64,000 nucleotides of DNA from Marinibaculum sp040216765 (GTDB lineage: Bacteria > Pseudomonadota > Alphaproteobacteria > Ferrovibrionales > Ferrovibrionaceae): contig JAVJON010000015.1 of assembly GCA_040216765.1 (NCBI GenBank), positions 62,001 to 126,000 of the forward strand. Direction: 5' to 3'. The position numbers and the translations under genes were made by a program. The notes beneath the pieces were generated by a model. The model had not been told where the DNA came from. It searched no databases and saw nothing but the letters and a program-made list of their open reading frames with translations. This document shows, in pieces, positions 42,362 through 50,586 of the stretch (within the stretch, counting starts at the first letter, position 1; every line of letters begins with the position of its first letter).

Positions 42362-43534
42362 TCAGGGCTGTTCGTCGTCGAGAAGGCTGGCCCGGTCCCG
42401 GCCGCCAAGCCAGCCCTTGCGCCAGAAATAGAACAGCATCGATCCGGCCATCGCGGCCATCAGCCCGAGGGCATAGGGATAGCCGTAGTACCAGCCCAGC
42501 TCGGGCATGTTCCACGGCGATATCTGGGGATTGAAGTTCATCCCGTAAATCCCCGCCACCGTTCCCAGGGGGATGAAGATGGTGGCGATGATGGTCAGCA
42601 CCCGCATGACCTCGTTGGTCCGGGCGCTGGCGCTGGACAGGTAGATGTCCAGCAGCCCGGTGGTCAATTCGCGATACATCTCGATCATCTCGATCAGCTG
42701 CGTCAGGTGGTCCGCGCAGTCGCGCAGATAGACCCGTGTCTTCCTGCCGATATGGGGCATCGTCTCCCGCGACAGGGCGTAGACCACCTCGCGCTGCGGC
42801 CAGGTGGCGCGCCGGATGCCCAGCAGGCTCCGCCGCAGGCGGTGGATCCGCCGCATCACGCTGCGGTCCGGGTTGCGCACGATATCGGCCTCCAGCGCCT
42901 CCAGCTGCTCGCCATACCGCTCCACCACCGGGAAGAACTCGTCGATCACCACGTCCAGCATGGCATAGACCAGATAGCCGGGGCCCATCCTGCGCACCCT
43001 GCCGCGCTGCTTGTAGAGGCGCTCGCGGATGGCATCGAAGCGGCCGCTGCCGGTGGCCTTGACGGTCAGTACGAAGGTCTTGCCGAAAAAGATCGCGATC
43101 TGCTCGGACTGGGTCTCGAAGTCGACCTCGGCGACGTCATGGGTGAGGTTCCAGCGCGGCGCCTGGGCCACGATGAAACTGTAGTCCTCGTAGCTTTCCA
43201 CCTTCGGCCGCTGGCGGCTGCTGACCGCATCCTCCATGGCAAGCTCGTGCAGGCCCAGCGCCTTGCCGAGGTCGGCGATCAGCTCGACATCGCGCAGCCC
43301 GTCGATGGCAATCCAGGTCACCGGCCATGCGTCCAGCAGCGCCGGCACCGAATCCGGGCCCTCGAACGGCAGCTCCACGATCCGGTCGGGGCCGTAGCAG
43401 AGCACCCGGACCTGGGTCTCCCGCGCATCCGGGTCGCGGATCAGGGTTCCGGGCAGGGAGCCGACCGGCGGTCGCTGCCCGAACCTCGCGCGGTGGCGGG
43501 TGGGCGTATGCCGCCCGTCCTGGCCCTCGGTCAC
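42362..43534 (-). CDS. CorA-family divalent cation transporter
   Basis: 390 residues. A long cytoplasmic domain (PVTWIAIDGLRDVELIADLG, then KLEDAV-like HELAMEDAVSSRQRPKVESY) is followed by two C-terminal membrane helices. The first helix leads into the YGMNFNP signature (GMN) of the pentameric Mg/Co channel mouth, and the second ends in a basic tail (FYFWRKGWLGG). Probably imports Mg, Co or Zn. A GTG start is used; no closer ATG fits. It stands between lolA and ftsK, where it is not usually found. Confidence 0.92.
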   Translation of the reverse strand: MTEGQDGRHTPTRHRARFGQRPPVGSLPGTLIRDPDARETQVRVLCYGPDRIVELPFEGPDSVPALLDAWPVTWIAIDGLRDVELIADLGKALGLHELAMEDAVSSRQRPKVESYEDYSFIVAQAPRWNLTHDVAEVDFETQSEQIAIFFGKTFVLTVKATGSGRFDAIRERLYKQRGRVRRMGPGYLVYAMLDVVIDEFFPVVERYGEQLEALEADIVRNPDRSVMRRIHRLRRSLLGIRRATWPQREVVYALSRETMPHIGRKTRVYLRDCADHLTQLIEMIEMYRELTTGLLDIYLSSASARTNEVMRVLTIIATIFIPLGTVAGIYGMNFNPQISPWNMPELGWYYGYPYALGLMAAMAGSMLFYFWRKGWLGGRDRASLLDDEQP

Positions 43535-43620
43535 GGCCCTGCCTCCCTGTTGCCCATCCCCCTGCCGGCCGGGGTCCCGAAATCCGGCCGGCGGGGCGCG
43601 GCCGCTGCCGGTTCGGGCCC

Positions 43621-46086
43621 TCAGTTCGCCGCCATCTCGTCGATGTCGCGGGCCAGCACCGTGCGCTTGCCGACATGGTTCGCCTTGCTGACGACCCCCT
43701 CGGCCTCCATCCGCTCGACGATGCGCGCCGCCCTGTTGTAGCCGATCTGCAGCTGCCGCTGCACGAAGCTGGTGGACGCCTTGCGCTCGCGGCAGACGAT
43801 CGCCACGGCCTGGTCGTACAGCTGGTCCTCGCTGCTGCCGCCCTTGCCGCCGCCGCCGGCGGCCCCGAGGCCGCCGCCATCGCCGTCGTCGTCGAACTCG
43901 TCGGGATCGGCGGTGACGGAGTCCTCATAGCTCGGCTGGCCCTGGTCCTTCAGGTAGGCCACGATCTCCTCCACCTCGCGGTCGGTGACGAAGGGGCCGT
44001 GGACGCGCTGCAGGCGGCCGGCGCCGGCCATGAACAGCATGTCGCCCATGCCCAGCAGCTGCTCGCCGCCCTGCTCGCCCAGGATGGTGCGGCTGTCGAT
44101 CTTGGAACTGACCTGGAAGCTGATCCGGGTCGGGAAGTTGGACTTGATGGTACCGGTGATCACGTCGACCGACGGGCGCTGCGTTGCCACGATCAGGTGG
44201 ATGCCGGCGGCGCGGGCCATCTGCGCCAGGCGCTGGATGGCCTGCTCGATATCCTTGCCGGCGACCAGCATCAGGTCGGCCAGCTCGTCGACCACGACGA
44301 CGATGTAGGGCATCGGCGTCAGGTCGAGCTCGATCTCCTCGAAGATCGGGTCCCCGCTTTCCGGGTCGAATCCCGTCTGCACGGTGCGCGACAGGCCCTC
44401 CTTGCGGTCCAGCGCCTCCGACAGGCGGGCGTTGAAGCCGGCAATGTTGCGCACCCCCATGTCGGACATCCGGCGATAGCGCTCCTCCATCTCGCGCACC
44501 GCCCATTTCAGCGCGACCACGGCCTTCGACGGGTCGGTGACGACCGGGGCCAGCAGATGCGGGATATCGTCGTAGACCGACAGCTCCAGCATCTTCGGAT
44601 CGACCATGATGAAGCGGCATTCCTCCGGCCCGTGGCGGTACAGCAGGCTCAGGATCATCGTGTTGATCGCCACCGACTTGCCGGACCCGGTGGTGCCGGC
44701 GACCAGCAGATGCGGCATCCGGGACAGGTCGCCGATCACCGGTTCGCCGCCGATATCCTTGCCCAGCGCCAGCGGCAGCTTGGCACTGGAATCCTCGAAG
44801 GTGCGGCTGGCCAGCAACTCGCGCAGATAGACGGTCTCGCGATCGGCGTTGGGCAGCTCGATGCCGATCGCATTGCGCCCCGGGATGACCGCGATGCGGG
44901 CGGACAGCGCGGCCATCGAGCGGGCGATGTCGTCGGACAGGCCGATCACCCGGCTCGACTTGGTGCCGGGCGCCGGCTCCAGCTCGTAGAGGGTCACCAC
45001 CGGGCCGGGCCGCACCCGCACGATGGTGCCGCTGACGCCGAACTCGCCCAGCACGGATTCCAGCAGCCGCGCATTCTGTTCCAGCGCATCCTGGTTCAGT
45101 TTCTGCCCCGTGGAGGGCGGCGCCGGATTCAGCAGGTTGAGCGGCGGCAGGGCGAAGCCGGAACCGTCGCCCGGGCGATCCAGGGCCAGCTCCGGCTGCT
45201 TCTCCTTCGCCGCGCGGCGGCCGGTGCGCACCGGCGCGGGCCGTTTCTCCACACGGGCGGCGCGCGGGGCCTCGTCCTCGCTCTCGCCGTCATCGGCCGC
45301 GGGCGGCGCCTCGATCCGGCGCGTGGCGGCGGGCCGCGGCAGCGCCTTGACGGCCGGCGCATCCGCATCGCGGTCTGCGGCCCCGCGCAGGCGCTCGCGC
45401 AGGTCGGCGAGCCGTTCGCCGCCGCGTCCGACGGCGCGGCCGCCCTCGACCACCCCGCGTGCGGTCCAGCCGGCGCCATGGCCGACGCCGCGGGCCATGC
45501 CGCGCCACTCGCCGCCCGACAGCCCCAGCGCGAGGAACAGCAGCGGTATGCAGGCCAGGAAGAAGCCCAGGCCGCAGAGCAGCGGCGCCTCCGACAGGCC
45601 GAACCGGTCGACCAGCGGCAGCGCGACTTCGCCATAGACCATGTCGCCCAGCACCCCGCCCAGGCCGCTGCGCAGCGGCCAGTCGTCGAGCCGCGGCAGC
45701 ACGGCGGCGGCGGCGGCGGCCAGCACCAGCAGGAGCGGCAGGGTCAGCAGGTTGAGCCACCACAGCGGCAGGCCGCGATGCGAGACCAGCCGCCAGCCCC
45801 AGGCCAGGGCCGCGACCGGCAGCAGGAACGCCGTCGCGCCGAGCAGCTGGTAGAGCGCATCGGCAACCGTGGCGCCGGCCGGGCCCAGCCAGTTGCGCGC
45901 CGTACCGTCGGCGGCCAGGTTCCAGCTCGGGTCCGTGACGTCGAAACTGACCAGCGCCAGGGCGAGCGCCAGGCCGGCACCGAGCAGCGCGAACCCGATG
46001 GCCTCCACGGCACGGCGCGACAGGAACTGGCGCATGCCCGCAGGCAGGATCGGTGTCGTCTGGGTCTCGCTGGCACGCATGCTCAT
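43621..46086 (-). CDS. ftsK: FtsK/SpoIIIE-type DNA translocase
   Basis: 821 residues. Four to five N-terminal membrane helices (about residues 25-190), then a disordered charged linker to residue ~350. The motor follows: DNA-binding beta core VRPGPVVTLYELEPAPGTK, Walker A LLVAGTTGSGKSVAINT, Walker B YIVVVVDELADLM and RPSVDVITGTIKSNFPTRISF. The C-terminal gamma winged helix (DQAVAIVCRERKASTSFVQRQLQ) should read KOPS sequences. Pumps DNA through the closing septum for chromosome segregation and dif recombination. The first ATG overlaps the stop of the aminotransferase gene. Confidence 0.95.
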   Translation of the reverse strand: MSMRASETQTTPILPAGMRQFLSRRAVEAIGFALLGAGLALALALVSFDVTDPSWNLAADGTARNWLGPAGATVADALYQLLGATAFLLPVAALAWGWRLVSHRGLPLWWLNLLTLPLLLVLAAAAAAVLPRLDDWPLRSGLGGVLGDMVYGEVALPLVDRFGLSEAPLLCGLGFFLACIPLLFLALGLSGGEWRGMARGVGHGAGWTARGVVEGGRAVGRGGERLADLRERLRGAADRDADAPAVKALPRPAATRRIEAPPAADDGESEDEAPRAARVEKRPAPVRTGRRAAKEKQPELALDRPGDGSGFALPPLNLLNPAPPSTGQKLNQDALEQNARLLESVLGEFGVSGTIVRVRPGPVVTLYELEPAPGTKSSRVIGLSDDIARSMAALSARIAVIPGRNAIGIELPNADRETVYLRELLASRTFEDSSAKLPLALGKDIGGEPVIGDLSRMPHLLVAGTTGSGKSVAINTMILSLLYRHGPEECRFIMVDPKMLELSVYDDIPHLLAPVVTDPSKAVVALKWAVREMEERYRRMSDMGVRNIAGFNARLSEALDRKEGLSRTVQTGFDPESGDPIFEEIELDLTPMPYIVVVVDELADLMLVAGKDIEQAIQRLAQMARAAGIHLIVATQRPSVDVITGTIKSNFPTRISFQVSSKIDSRTILGEQGGEQLLGMGDMLFMAGAGRLQRVHGPFVTDREVEEIVAYLKDQGQPSYEDSVTADPDEFDDDGDGGGLGAAGGGGKGGSSEDQLYDQAVAIVCRERKASTSFVQRQLQIGYNRAARIVERMEAEGVVSKANHVGKRTVLARDIDEMAAN

Positions 46087-47336
46087 GCCTGCCCGCCAGC
46101 CTGGGCGGATGGCAGCCGCGCGCCCGGCTCGGACAGCAGCCCGGCCAGCCGCTGCAGCCCGCTCTCGATGGTGGCCAGGTCGTCGACCAGGGCGACCCGC
46201 ACGAAGGGGGCGCCGACATTCACGCCCGACGCATCGGCCCGTGTGAGATAGGCGCCGGGCAGCACGCGCAGGCCCGCCTCGGTCCACAACCGATGGGCCA
46301 TGGCTTCGCCATCGCCGACATCGAGCCAAAGGAAAAAGCCGCCGGTCGGGCGCAACACCGCCGGCTCGTAGCGATTGCCCAGGACCCGCGCCGCCAGGTC
46401 ATAGGCGGCGTTGTAATGCGCGCGCGTCTCGGTCACATGGGCCTCTTCCGCCCACAGCGCGGCTGCGGCCGCATCCAGCGGCAGCGGCAGCGGTGCCCCG
46501 CCATAGCTGCGCAGGATGGTGAAATGGTCGAGGATCGCCGGGTCGCCGGCGCAGATGCCGCCCCGCAGCCCCGGCACGCCGGACCGCTTCGACAGCGAAT
46601 GGAAGACGATCAGGTTGTCCAGTGCCCCGCTCTCCGCCGCCGCCTCCAGGGCGCCGGGCGGCGCCCGGTCGCGGTAGATCTCGGCATAGCATTCGTCGGC
46701 GGCGACGACGAAGCCATGCTGACGGGCCAGGGCCAGCAGCCGGCGCCAGTATTCGGCGCTGGCCGCCACCCCCTGCGGGTTGGCGGGCGAGCAGAGGTAG
46801 AACAGGGCGGTGCGGTCCAGCAGGGCGGCCGGCAGGGCGTCCAGGTCGGGCAGGTGGCCCGTCGCCGGGGTGGCCGGCAGGAACACCGGCTCGGCGCCGG
46901 CTGCCGCCGCGGCGCCGGCATAGCACTGGTAGAACGGGTTCGGGATCAGCACCGCGGGCTGCGCGCCGTTCCGCTGCGGCGGCACGCAGGCCAGGGCGAT
47001 CTGGAACAGGCCTTCCCGTGTGCCGTTCAGGGCCATCACATGCCGTTCCGGGTCGATCATGCCGGACGGAAGCCGGTAGCGCCGGGTCAGCCAGGCGCTG
47101 AACGCCTGCCGCAGGTCCAGGCTGCCACGGGTCGGCGGATACCTGCCGAAGCCGGCCGCCTGCCGGGCCAGGACCTCGGCCACAAGCGGCGGCACCGGCC
47201 GGCGCGGTTCGCCGATGGTCATGTCGATCGGCGCCAGGCCGCCCGGCGCGGACAGGCCGTCCAGCAGGCTGCGCAGGCGCGCGAAGGGATAGCCGCCCAA
47301 TGCGGCGAAGCGCGGATTGAGGTCTAGGTTCTGCAT
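46083..47336 (-). CDS. Class I/II aminotransferase, DapC-like
   Basis: 417 residues. PIDMTIGEPRRPVPPLVAEVL, YPPTRGSLDLRQAFSAWL and NGTREGLFQIALACVPP are typical of the succinyl-diaminopimelate aminotransferase branch that precedes ftsK in alphaproteobacteria. IPNPFYQCYAGAAAAAGA and YLCSPANPQGVAAS follow. The PLP lysine is in FHSLSKRSGVPGLRGG, and GGFFLWLDVGDGEAMAHRL holds the substrate Arg neighbourhood. Most likely makes N-succinyl-LL-2,6-diaminopimelate for lysine and peptidoglycan; substrate specificity is inferred. Confidence 0.88.
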   Translation of the reverse strand: MQNLDLNPRFAALGGYPFARLRSLLDGLSAPGGLAPIDMTIGEPRRPVPPLVAEVLARQAAGFGRYPPTRGSLDLRQAFSAWLTRRYRLPSGMIDPERHVMALNGTREGLFQIALACVPPQRNGAQPAVLIPNPFYQCYAGAAAAAGAEPVFLPATPATGHLPDLDALPAALLDRTALFYLCSPANPQGVAASAEYWRRLLALARQHGFVVAADECYAEIYRDRAPPGALEAAAESGALDNLIVFHSLSKRSGVPGLRGGICAGDPAILDHFTILRSYGGAPLPLPLDAAAAALWAEEAHVTETRAHYNAAYDLAARVLGNRYEPAVLRPTGGFFLWLDVGDGEAMAHRLWTEAGLRVLPGAYLTRADASGVNVGAPFVRVALVDDLATIESGLQRLAGLLSEPGARLPSAQAGGQA

Positions 47337-47601
47337 GTCCGGTCCTGGTCCGGACCGCAGCCCGGGTGCCACCCGGGCCATCGCGGCCGAACCGCGCCAG
47401 CATGACTGATTCGGCGGGCGAAAAGAAATCCGCTGCCGCCCGGCGCGGGAACGGTCCGGTGCCCCGAAACACTGCAGGGCCGGGTCGCCCCGGCCCTGGG
47501 TCGTCTGTCCTGTCGCGGGACGCCCTGTGCCGCCGGCCCCCGGTGCCGGGCGCCGCCGCGAGGGCGCCGCCGGGCCCGGCAACCGTGCCGGCCGCCTGTC
47601 G
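47337..47601. other. Intergenic region where amtB might be expected
   Basis: 265 bp between the PII gene stop and the aminotransferase start. In related genomes an ammonium channel gene commonly follows a GlnK-type PII gene. None is here, and no remnant of an AmtB frame is visible. The aminotransferase promoter must lie within it. Confidence 0.4.
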
Positions 47602-47940
47602 CTAGAGCGCGTCCCCGCCGCTCTCGCCCGTGCGGATGCGCATGGCGCTCAGCATGTCGTAGACGAAGATCTTGCCGTCGCCGATCTGGCCGGTCCGCGC
47701 GGCGGCGGCGATGGCTTCCACCACCCGGTCGGCCACATCGGAGGCGACGGCCACCTCGATCTTCAGCTTCGGCAGGAAGCTGACCGCATATTCGGCACCG
47801 CGATAGATCTCCGTATGGCCCTTCTGCCGGCCGTAACCCTTCACTTCGGTCACGGTCAGGCCTTCCACGCCCAGCCCCGTCAGGGCTTCGCGAACCTCGT
47901 CCAGCTTGAACGGCTTGATGACGGCCATCACCATCTTCAT
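47602..47940 (-). CDS. P-II nitrogen regulatory protein, GlnK type
   Basis: 112 residues, exact family length. MKMVMAVIKPFKLDEVREAL and GLTVTEVKGYGRQKGHTEIY lead into the T-loop, with uridylylation Tyr51 in YRGAEYAVSF. The C-terminus AARTGQIGDGKIFVYDML.. carries the ATP/2-oxoglutarate site. Senses energy and 2-oxoglutarate and controls glutamine synthetase adenylylation or the ammonium channel. The closest style is alphaproteobacterial GlnK/GlnZ, although amtB is not beside it. The ATG is chosen because only it gives the conserved MK start; a short in-frame extension is open upstream. Confidence 0.94.
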   Translation of the reverse strand: MKMVMAVIKPFKLDEVREALTGLGVEGLTVTEVKGYGRQKGHTEIYRGAEYAVSFLPKLKIEVAVASDVADRVVEAIAAAARTGQIGDGKIFVYDMLSAMRIRTGESGGDAL

Positions 47941-48190
47941 GTGAGATTGTCCCCTTTCCCGTCGGCGGGCGTCCGGCCCGACCAGTCGGGTATGGACAGC
48001 TGGGCGCGAACGGTTTTCCTGACCGCGAATGTTCAAATATCATGCCGGATCGAGGAACAGCCGAAAAGCCGGCTTCCGTACGGGGTTGTGGCGGGCGCCG
48101 CCTTGCCGCCGGGGGTTTCTGCCCAATGTTTGGGCATGGCCTGCCGGTATGGCGCGCAGATCCGTCGGCATGGCGGGGAAGGAACCGGCA

Positions 48191-49582
48191 ATGACCAATC
48201 AGGACCCTGGCGCGGACCGGAGCGGGGCGCGCCCGATCCCGCCCCCGGCGGAAGCGATCCCCGCCGACCCCAAGGCTGTCGACCTGCGCGGCGATATCCT
48301 GGTCGTCGGTGCCGGCCTGGTCGGCATGACCATGGCCATCGCGCTGGCCCGGGCGGGGGCGGATGTCGTGCTGGTCGACCGGGCGCCGCTCGACCTGCAG
48401 CAGCGGCCGGACTTCGACGGGCGCGCCTCGGCGATCGCGCAGGCCAATGTCCGCTATCTCACGAGCCTGGGGGTGTGGCAGCGGCTGCCGCCGACGGCAC
48501 CGATCCGGGAGATCCGGGTCTCCGACGGCGGCTCGCCGTTCTTCCTGCACTATGACAGCCGGGCCCTGGCCGGCGAGCTGTCCGGCGAGCTGTCCGGCGA
48601 GCTGGCCGGGAAGCCTGCCGGCGCCCCCGCAGCAGCCGAGCCGCTCGGCCGGATGGTCGAGAACCGCCATCTGCGCCTCGCGCTGGCCGGCACGGTCGCG
48701 GACCTGCCGGGGATCCGGCTGATCGCCCCTGCGCAGGCGACGGCGCTGCGGCCGGCGCAGGCGGGCGGCAGCCATGTCGACCTGGACCTGGCGGATGGGC
48801 GGCGCCTGCGGGCGCGCCTCTGCGTGGCGGCCGATGGCCGCGCTTCGGCGCTGCGCGACATGGCCGGCATCGACGTACAGGGCTGGTCCTACCCGCAGGC
48901 CGGCATCGTCTGCACCGTGCGGCACAGCCTGCCCCATGACGGCATCGCCCAGGAGCGCTTCCTGCCCAGCGGCCCCTTCGCGATCCTGCCGCTGACCGAT
49001 GCGGAGGATTCCGGCGGCGATATGGCGGCGGAGCTGCCGCGCCACCGGGCCTCCATCGTCTGGACCGAGCGGCAGGAGGCCGTGCCCGCGATCATGGCGC
49101 TGGACGATGCCGCCTTTGCCGGCGAGGTGGCGCGGCGGTTCGGCGATTATCTCGGCCCGCTGCGCCTGGAAGGGCCGCGCTGGAGCTATCCGCTGTCGTT
49201 CCAGCTGGCGCGCCGGCTGGTGGCGCCGCGCCTTGCCCTGATCGGCGATGCCGCGCACAACATCCACCCGATCGCCGGGCAGGGGCTGAACCTGGGTCTG
49301 CGCGACATTGACCGGCTGGCAGCCGAGGTGGCGCAGCCGCTGCGCCTGGGCCTCGATCCCGGGGCGCCGGCGGTGCTGCAGCGCTATGCCGCCGGGCGGC
49401 GCTTCGACACCGTCCTGATGGGCGTGGTGACCGACGGCCTGAACCGCCTGTTCTCCAACGGCGATCCCGGCCTGCGCCTGCTGCGCGGCCTGGGTCTGTC
49501 GACGGTGGACCGCCTGCCGCCGCTGAAGCGATTGCTGATGCGGCATGCGATGGGCGACCTGGTGCTCGGCCTGGGGCGCTGA
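48191..49582 (+). CDS. UbiH/COQ6-family FAD-dependent hydroxylase
   Basis: 463 residues. ILVVGAGLVGMTMAIALARAG binds FAD, and LVDRAPLDLQQRPDFDGRASAIAQ is the hydroxylase's Arg-rich motif. The second FAD motif is LALIGDAAHNIHPIAGQGLNLGLRD. Members add oxygen atoms to the ubiquinone ring; which position cannot be told. An unusual 12-bp repeat near residue 128 puts GELSGELSGELAG into a loop. The start gives MTNQDPGADRSGARP, a non-conserved tail of about 30 residues. Divergent from the PII gene by 250 bp. Confidence 0.9.
   Translation: MTNQDPGADRSGARPIPPPAEAIPADPKAVDLRGDILVVGAGLVGMTMAIALARAGADVVLVDRAPLDLQQRPDFDGRASAIAQANVRYLTSLGVWQRLPPTAPIREIRVSDGGSPFFLHYDSRALAGELSGELSGELAGKPAGAPAAAEPLGRMVENRHLRLALAGTVADLPGIRLIAPAQATALRPAQAGGSHVDLDLADGRRLRARLCVAADGRASALRDMAGIDVQGWSYPQAGIVCTVRHSLPHDGIAQERFLPSGPFAILPLTDAEDSGGDMAAELPRHRASIVWTERQEAVPAIMALDDAAFAGEVARRFGDYLGPLRLEGPRWSYPLSFQLARRLVAPRLALIGDAAHNIHPIAGQGLNLGLRDIDRLAAEVAQPLRLGLDPGAPAVLQRYAAGRRFDTVLMGVVTDGLNRLFSNGDPGLRLLRGLGLSTVDRLPPLKRLLMRHAMGDLVLGLGR
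48572..48609 (+). repeat. In-frame 12-bp tandem repeat inside the UbiH-type gene
   Basis: Three near-identical copies of GGCGAGCTGTCC (third ends in GGCC) encode Gly-Glu-Leu-Ser units. Being 12 bp, loss or gain of a copy keeps the reading frame, so length can drift between strains. Confidence 0.75.
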
Positions 49583-49591
49583 TCCCGGACT

Positions 49592-50581
49592 TCAGGCCGG
49601 CGCCGCGCAGCGCTCCCGCCACAGCGCCCGATAGGTCCGTTCGACGGCCGCGGCATAAGCCGGCCCGTTGAACGGGATCGTGCCGCGCAGCGTCTGTCGC
49701 ATCTGCCCGCGACCCGCGCGCAGGCCTTGCACGCCGGCGCCGAGGCGGGCCGCCAGTGCCGCGAAGCCGGCTTCGTCCTCCGCGATCCATCGGGCCAGGC
49801 CGCAGGCGGCGAGAATCGCGGCCGATGCCCTGCCGGACGGGAAACGGCCGCGCAGGGTGATCGTCGGCACGCCCATTCACAACGCCTCCAGCGTGGTCAT
49901 GCCGCCGGCCCCCGGCGTGCCGTGTCCTGGCGGCTGTCGAAATCCAGGGTGTAGATCAGGTTGGACCGGGCCAGGGGATGGCCGGGATCGATCCGCAGGG
50001 CGGCATCGAAGGCCCGCAGCGCAGGACCCACCTGCCCGGCCTCGCGCAGGGCATTCGCCAGGTTGACGCGATGGCTGGCGGCGCTCGGGTCCGCGGTTGC
50101 TGCCATGCGCAGGCAGCCCTGGCCCGGGCCGTCCGGGTTGCGGCCGTGCCTGCATCCGAGGCCGCGATGCGAAGCCCAGCGCGTTCCAGCCCGCGCTGTG
50201 CGCCGGGTCCAGGGCCACCACCTGGCGGAACGCGCCCGCGGCGTCGCCGAACCGCTTCGCCGCCATCAGGATGCTGCCGAGGGTGTAGTGGCAGGCCGCC
50301 TGCCGTGGTGCCAGGGTCGTCGCCCGCCGGGCGGCGTCCAGGGCGCCGGGCAGGTCGCCCTGCGCCCTGCGGGCGATCGCCAGGTTCCTCCAGGAAAAGG
50401 GCAGGCCGGGCCTGTGGCGCAGCACGGCCTCCAGGATCGCCGCGCCCGCCGCCGCCTGGCCGCCCGCCACGAGTCCTGCCGCACGGTCAAGGACCGCGTT
50501 CAGGTCGGGTCCCGGTCCCGCGGCAGAGGCCGGGGCCGGGTCGTGCTGCGGGCCGGGCGTATCTGGCGAATCGGGCGGCAT
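49592..50581 (-). pseudogene. Broken SPINDLY-type O-GlcNAc transferase (fourth paralogue)
   Basis: Start at 50581 (MPPDSPDTPGPQHDP). Codons to about 50170 encode TPR repeats (LPFSWRNLAIARRAQGDLPG...). Then the reading frame changes: from 50106 the next TPR and SNLIYTLDFDSRQDTAR continue in another frame. After DTAR the sequence jumps straight to GGMTTLEAL, omitting the ~0.9 kb that encodes the catalytic core in the neighbour. Finally the Trp codon of the conserved ALWMGVP is TGA (49877-49879), after which MGVPTITLRGRFPSGR runs intact to the end. One frameshift, one large deletion and one nonsense codon make it non-functional. Closest neighbour in sequence and order is the 50587-52551 gene. 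Confidence 0.88.
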
Positions 50582-50586
50582 GCTGG

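Noticed and set aside
43327..46251. A 974-codon plus-strand frame opposite ftsK
   Set aside because: ftsK on the minus strand carries Walker motifs and a gamma domain; the opposite frame is a shadow.
49592..49876. A separate small gene starting at MGVPTITL
   Set aside because: It aligns with the C-terminal end of the adjacent GT41 paralogues and directly follows the nonsense codon, so it belongs to the pseudogene.
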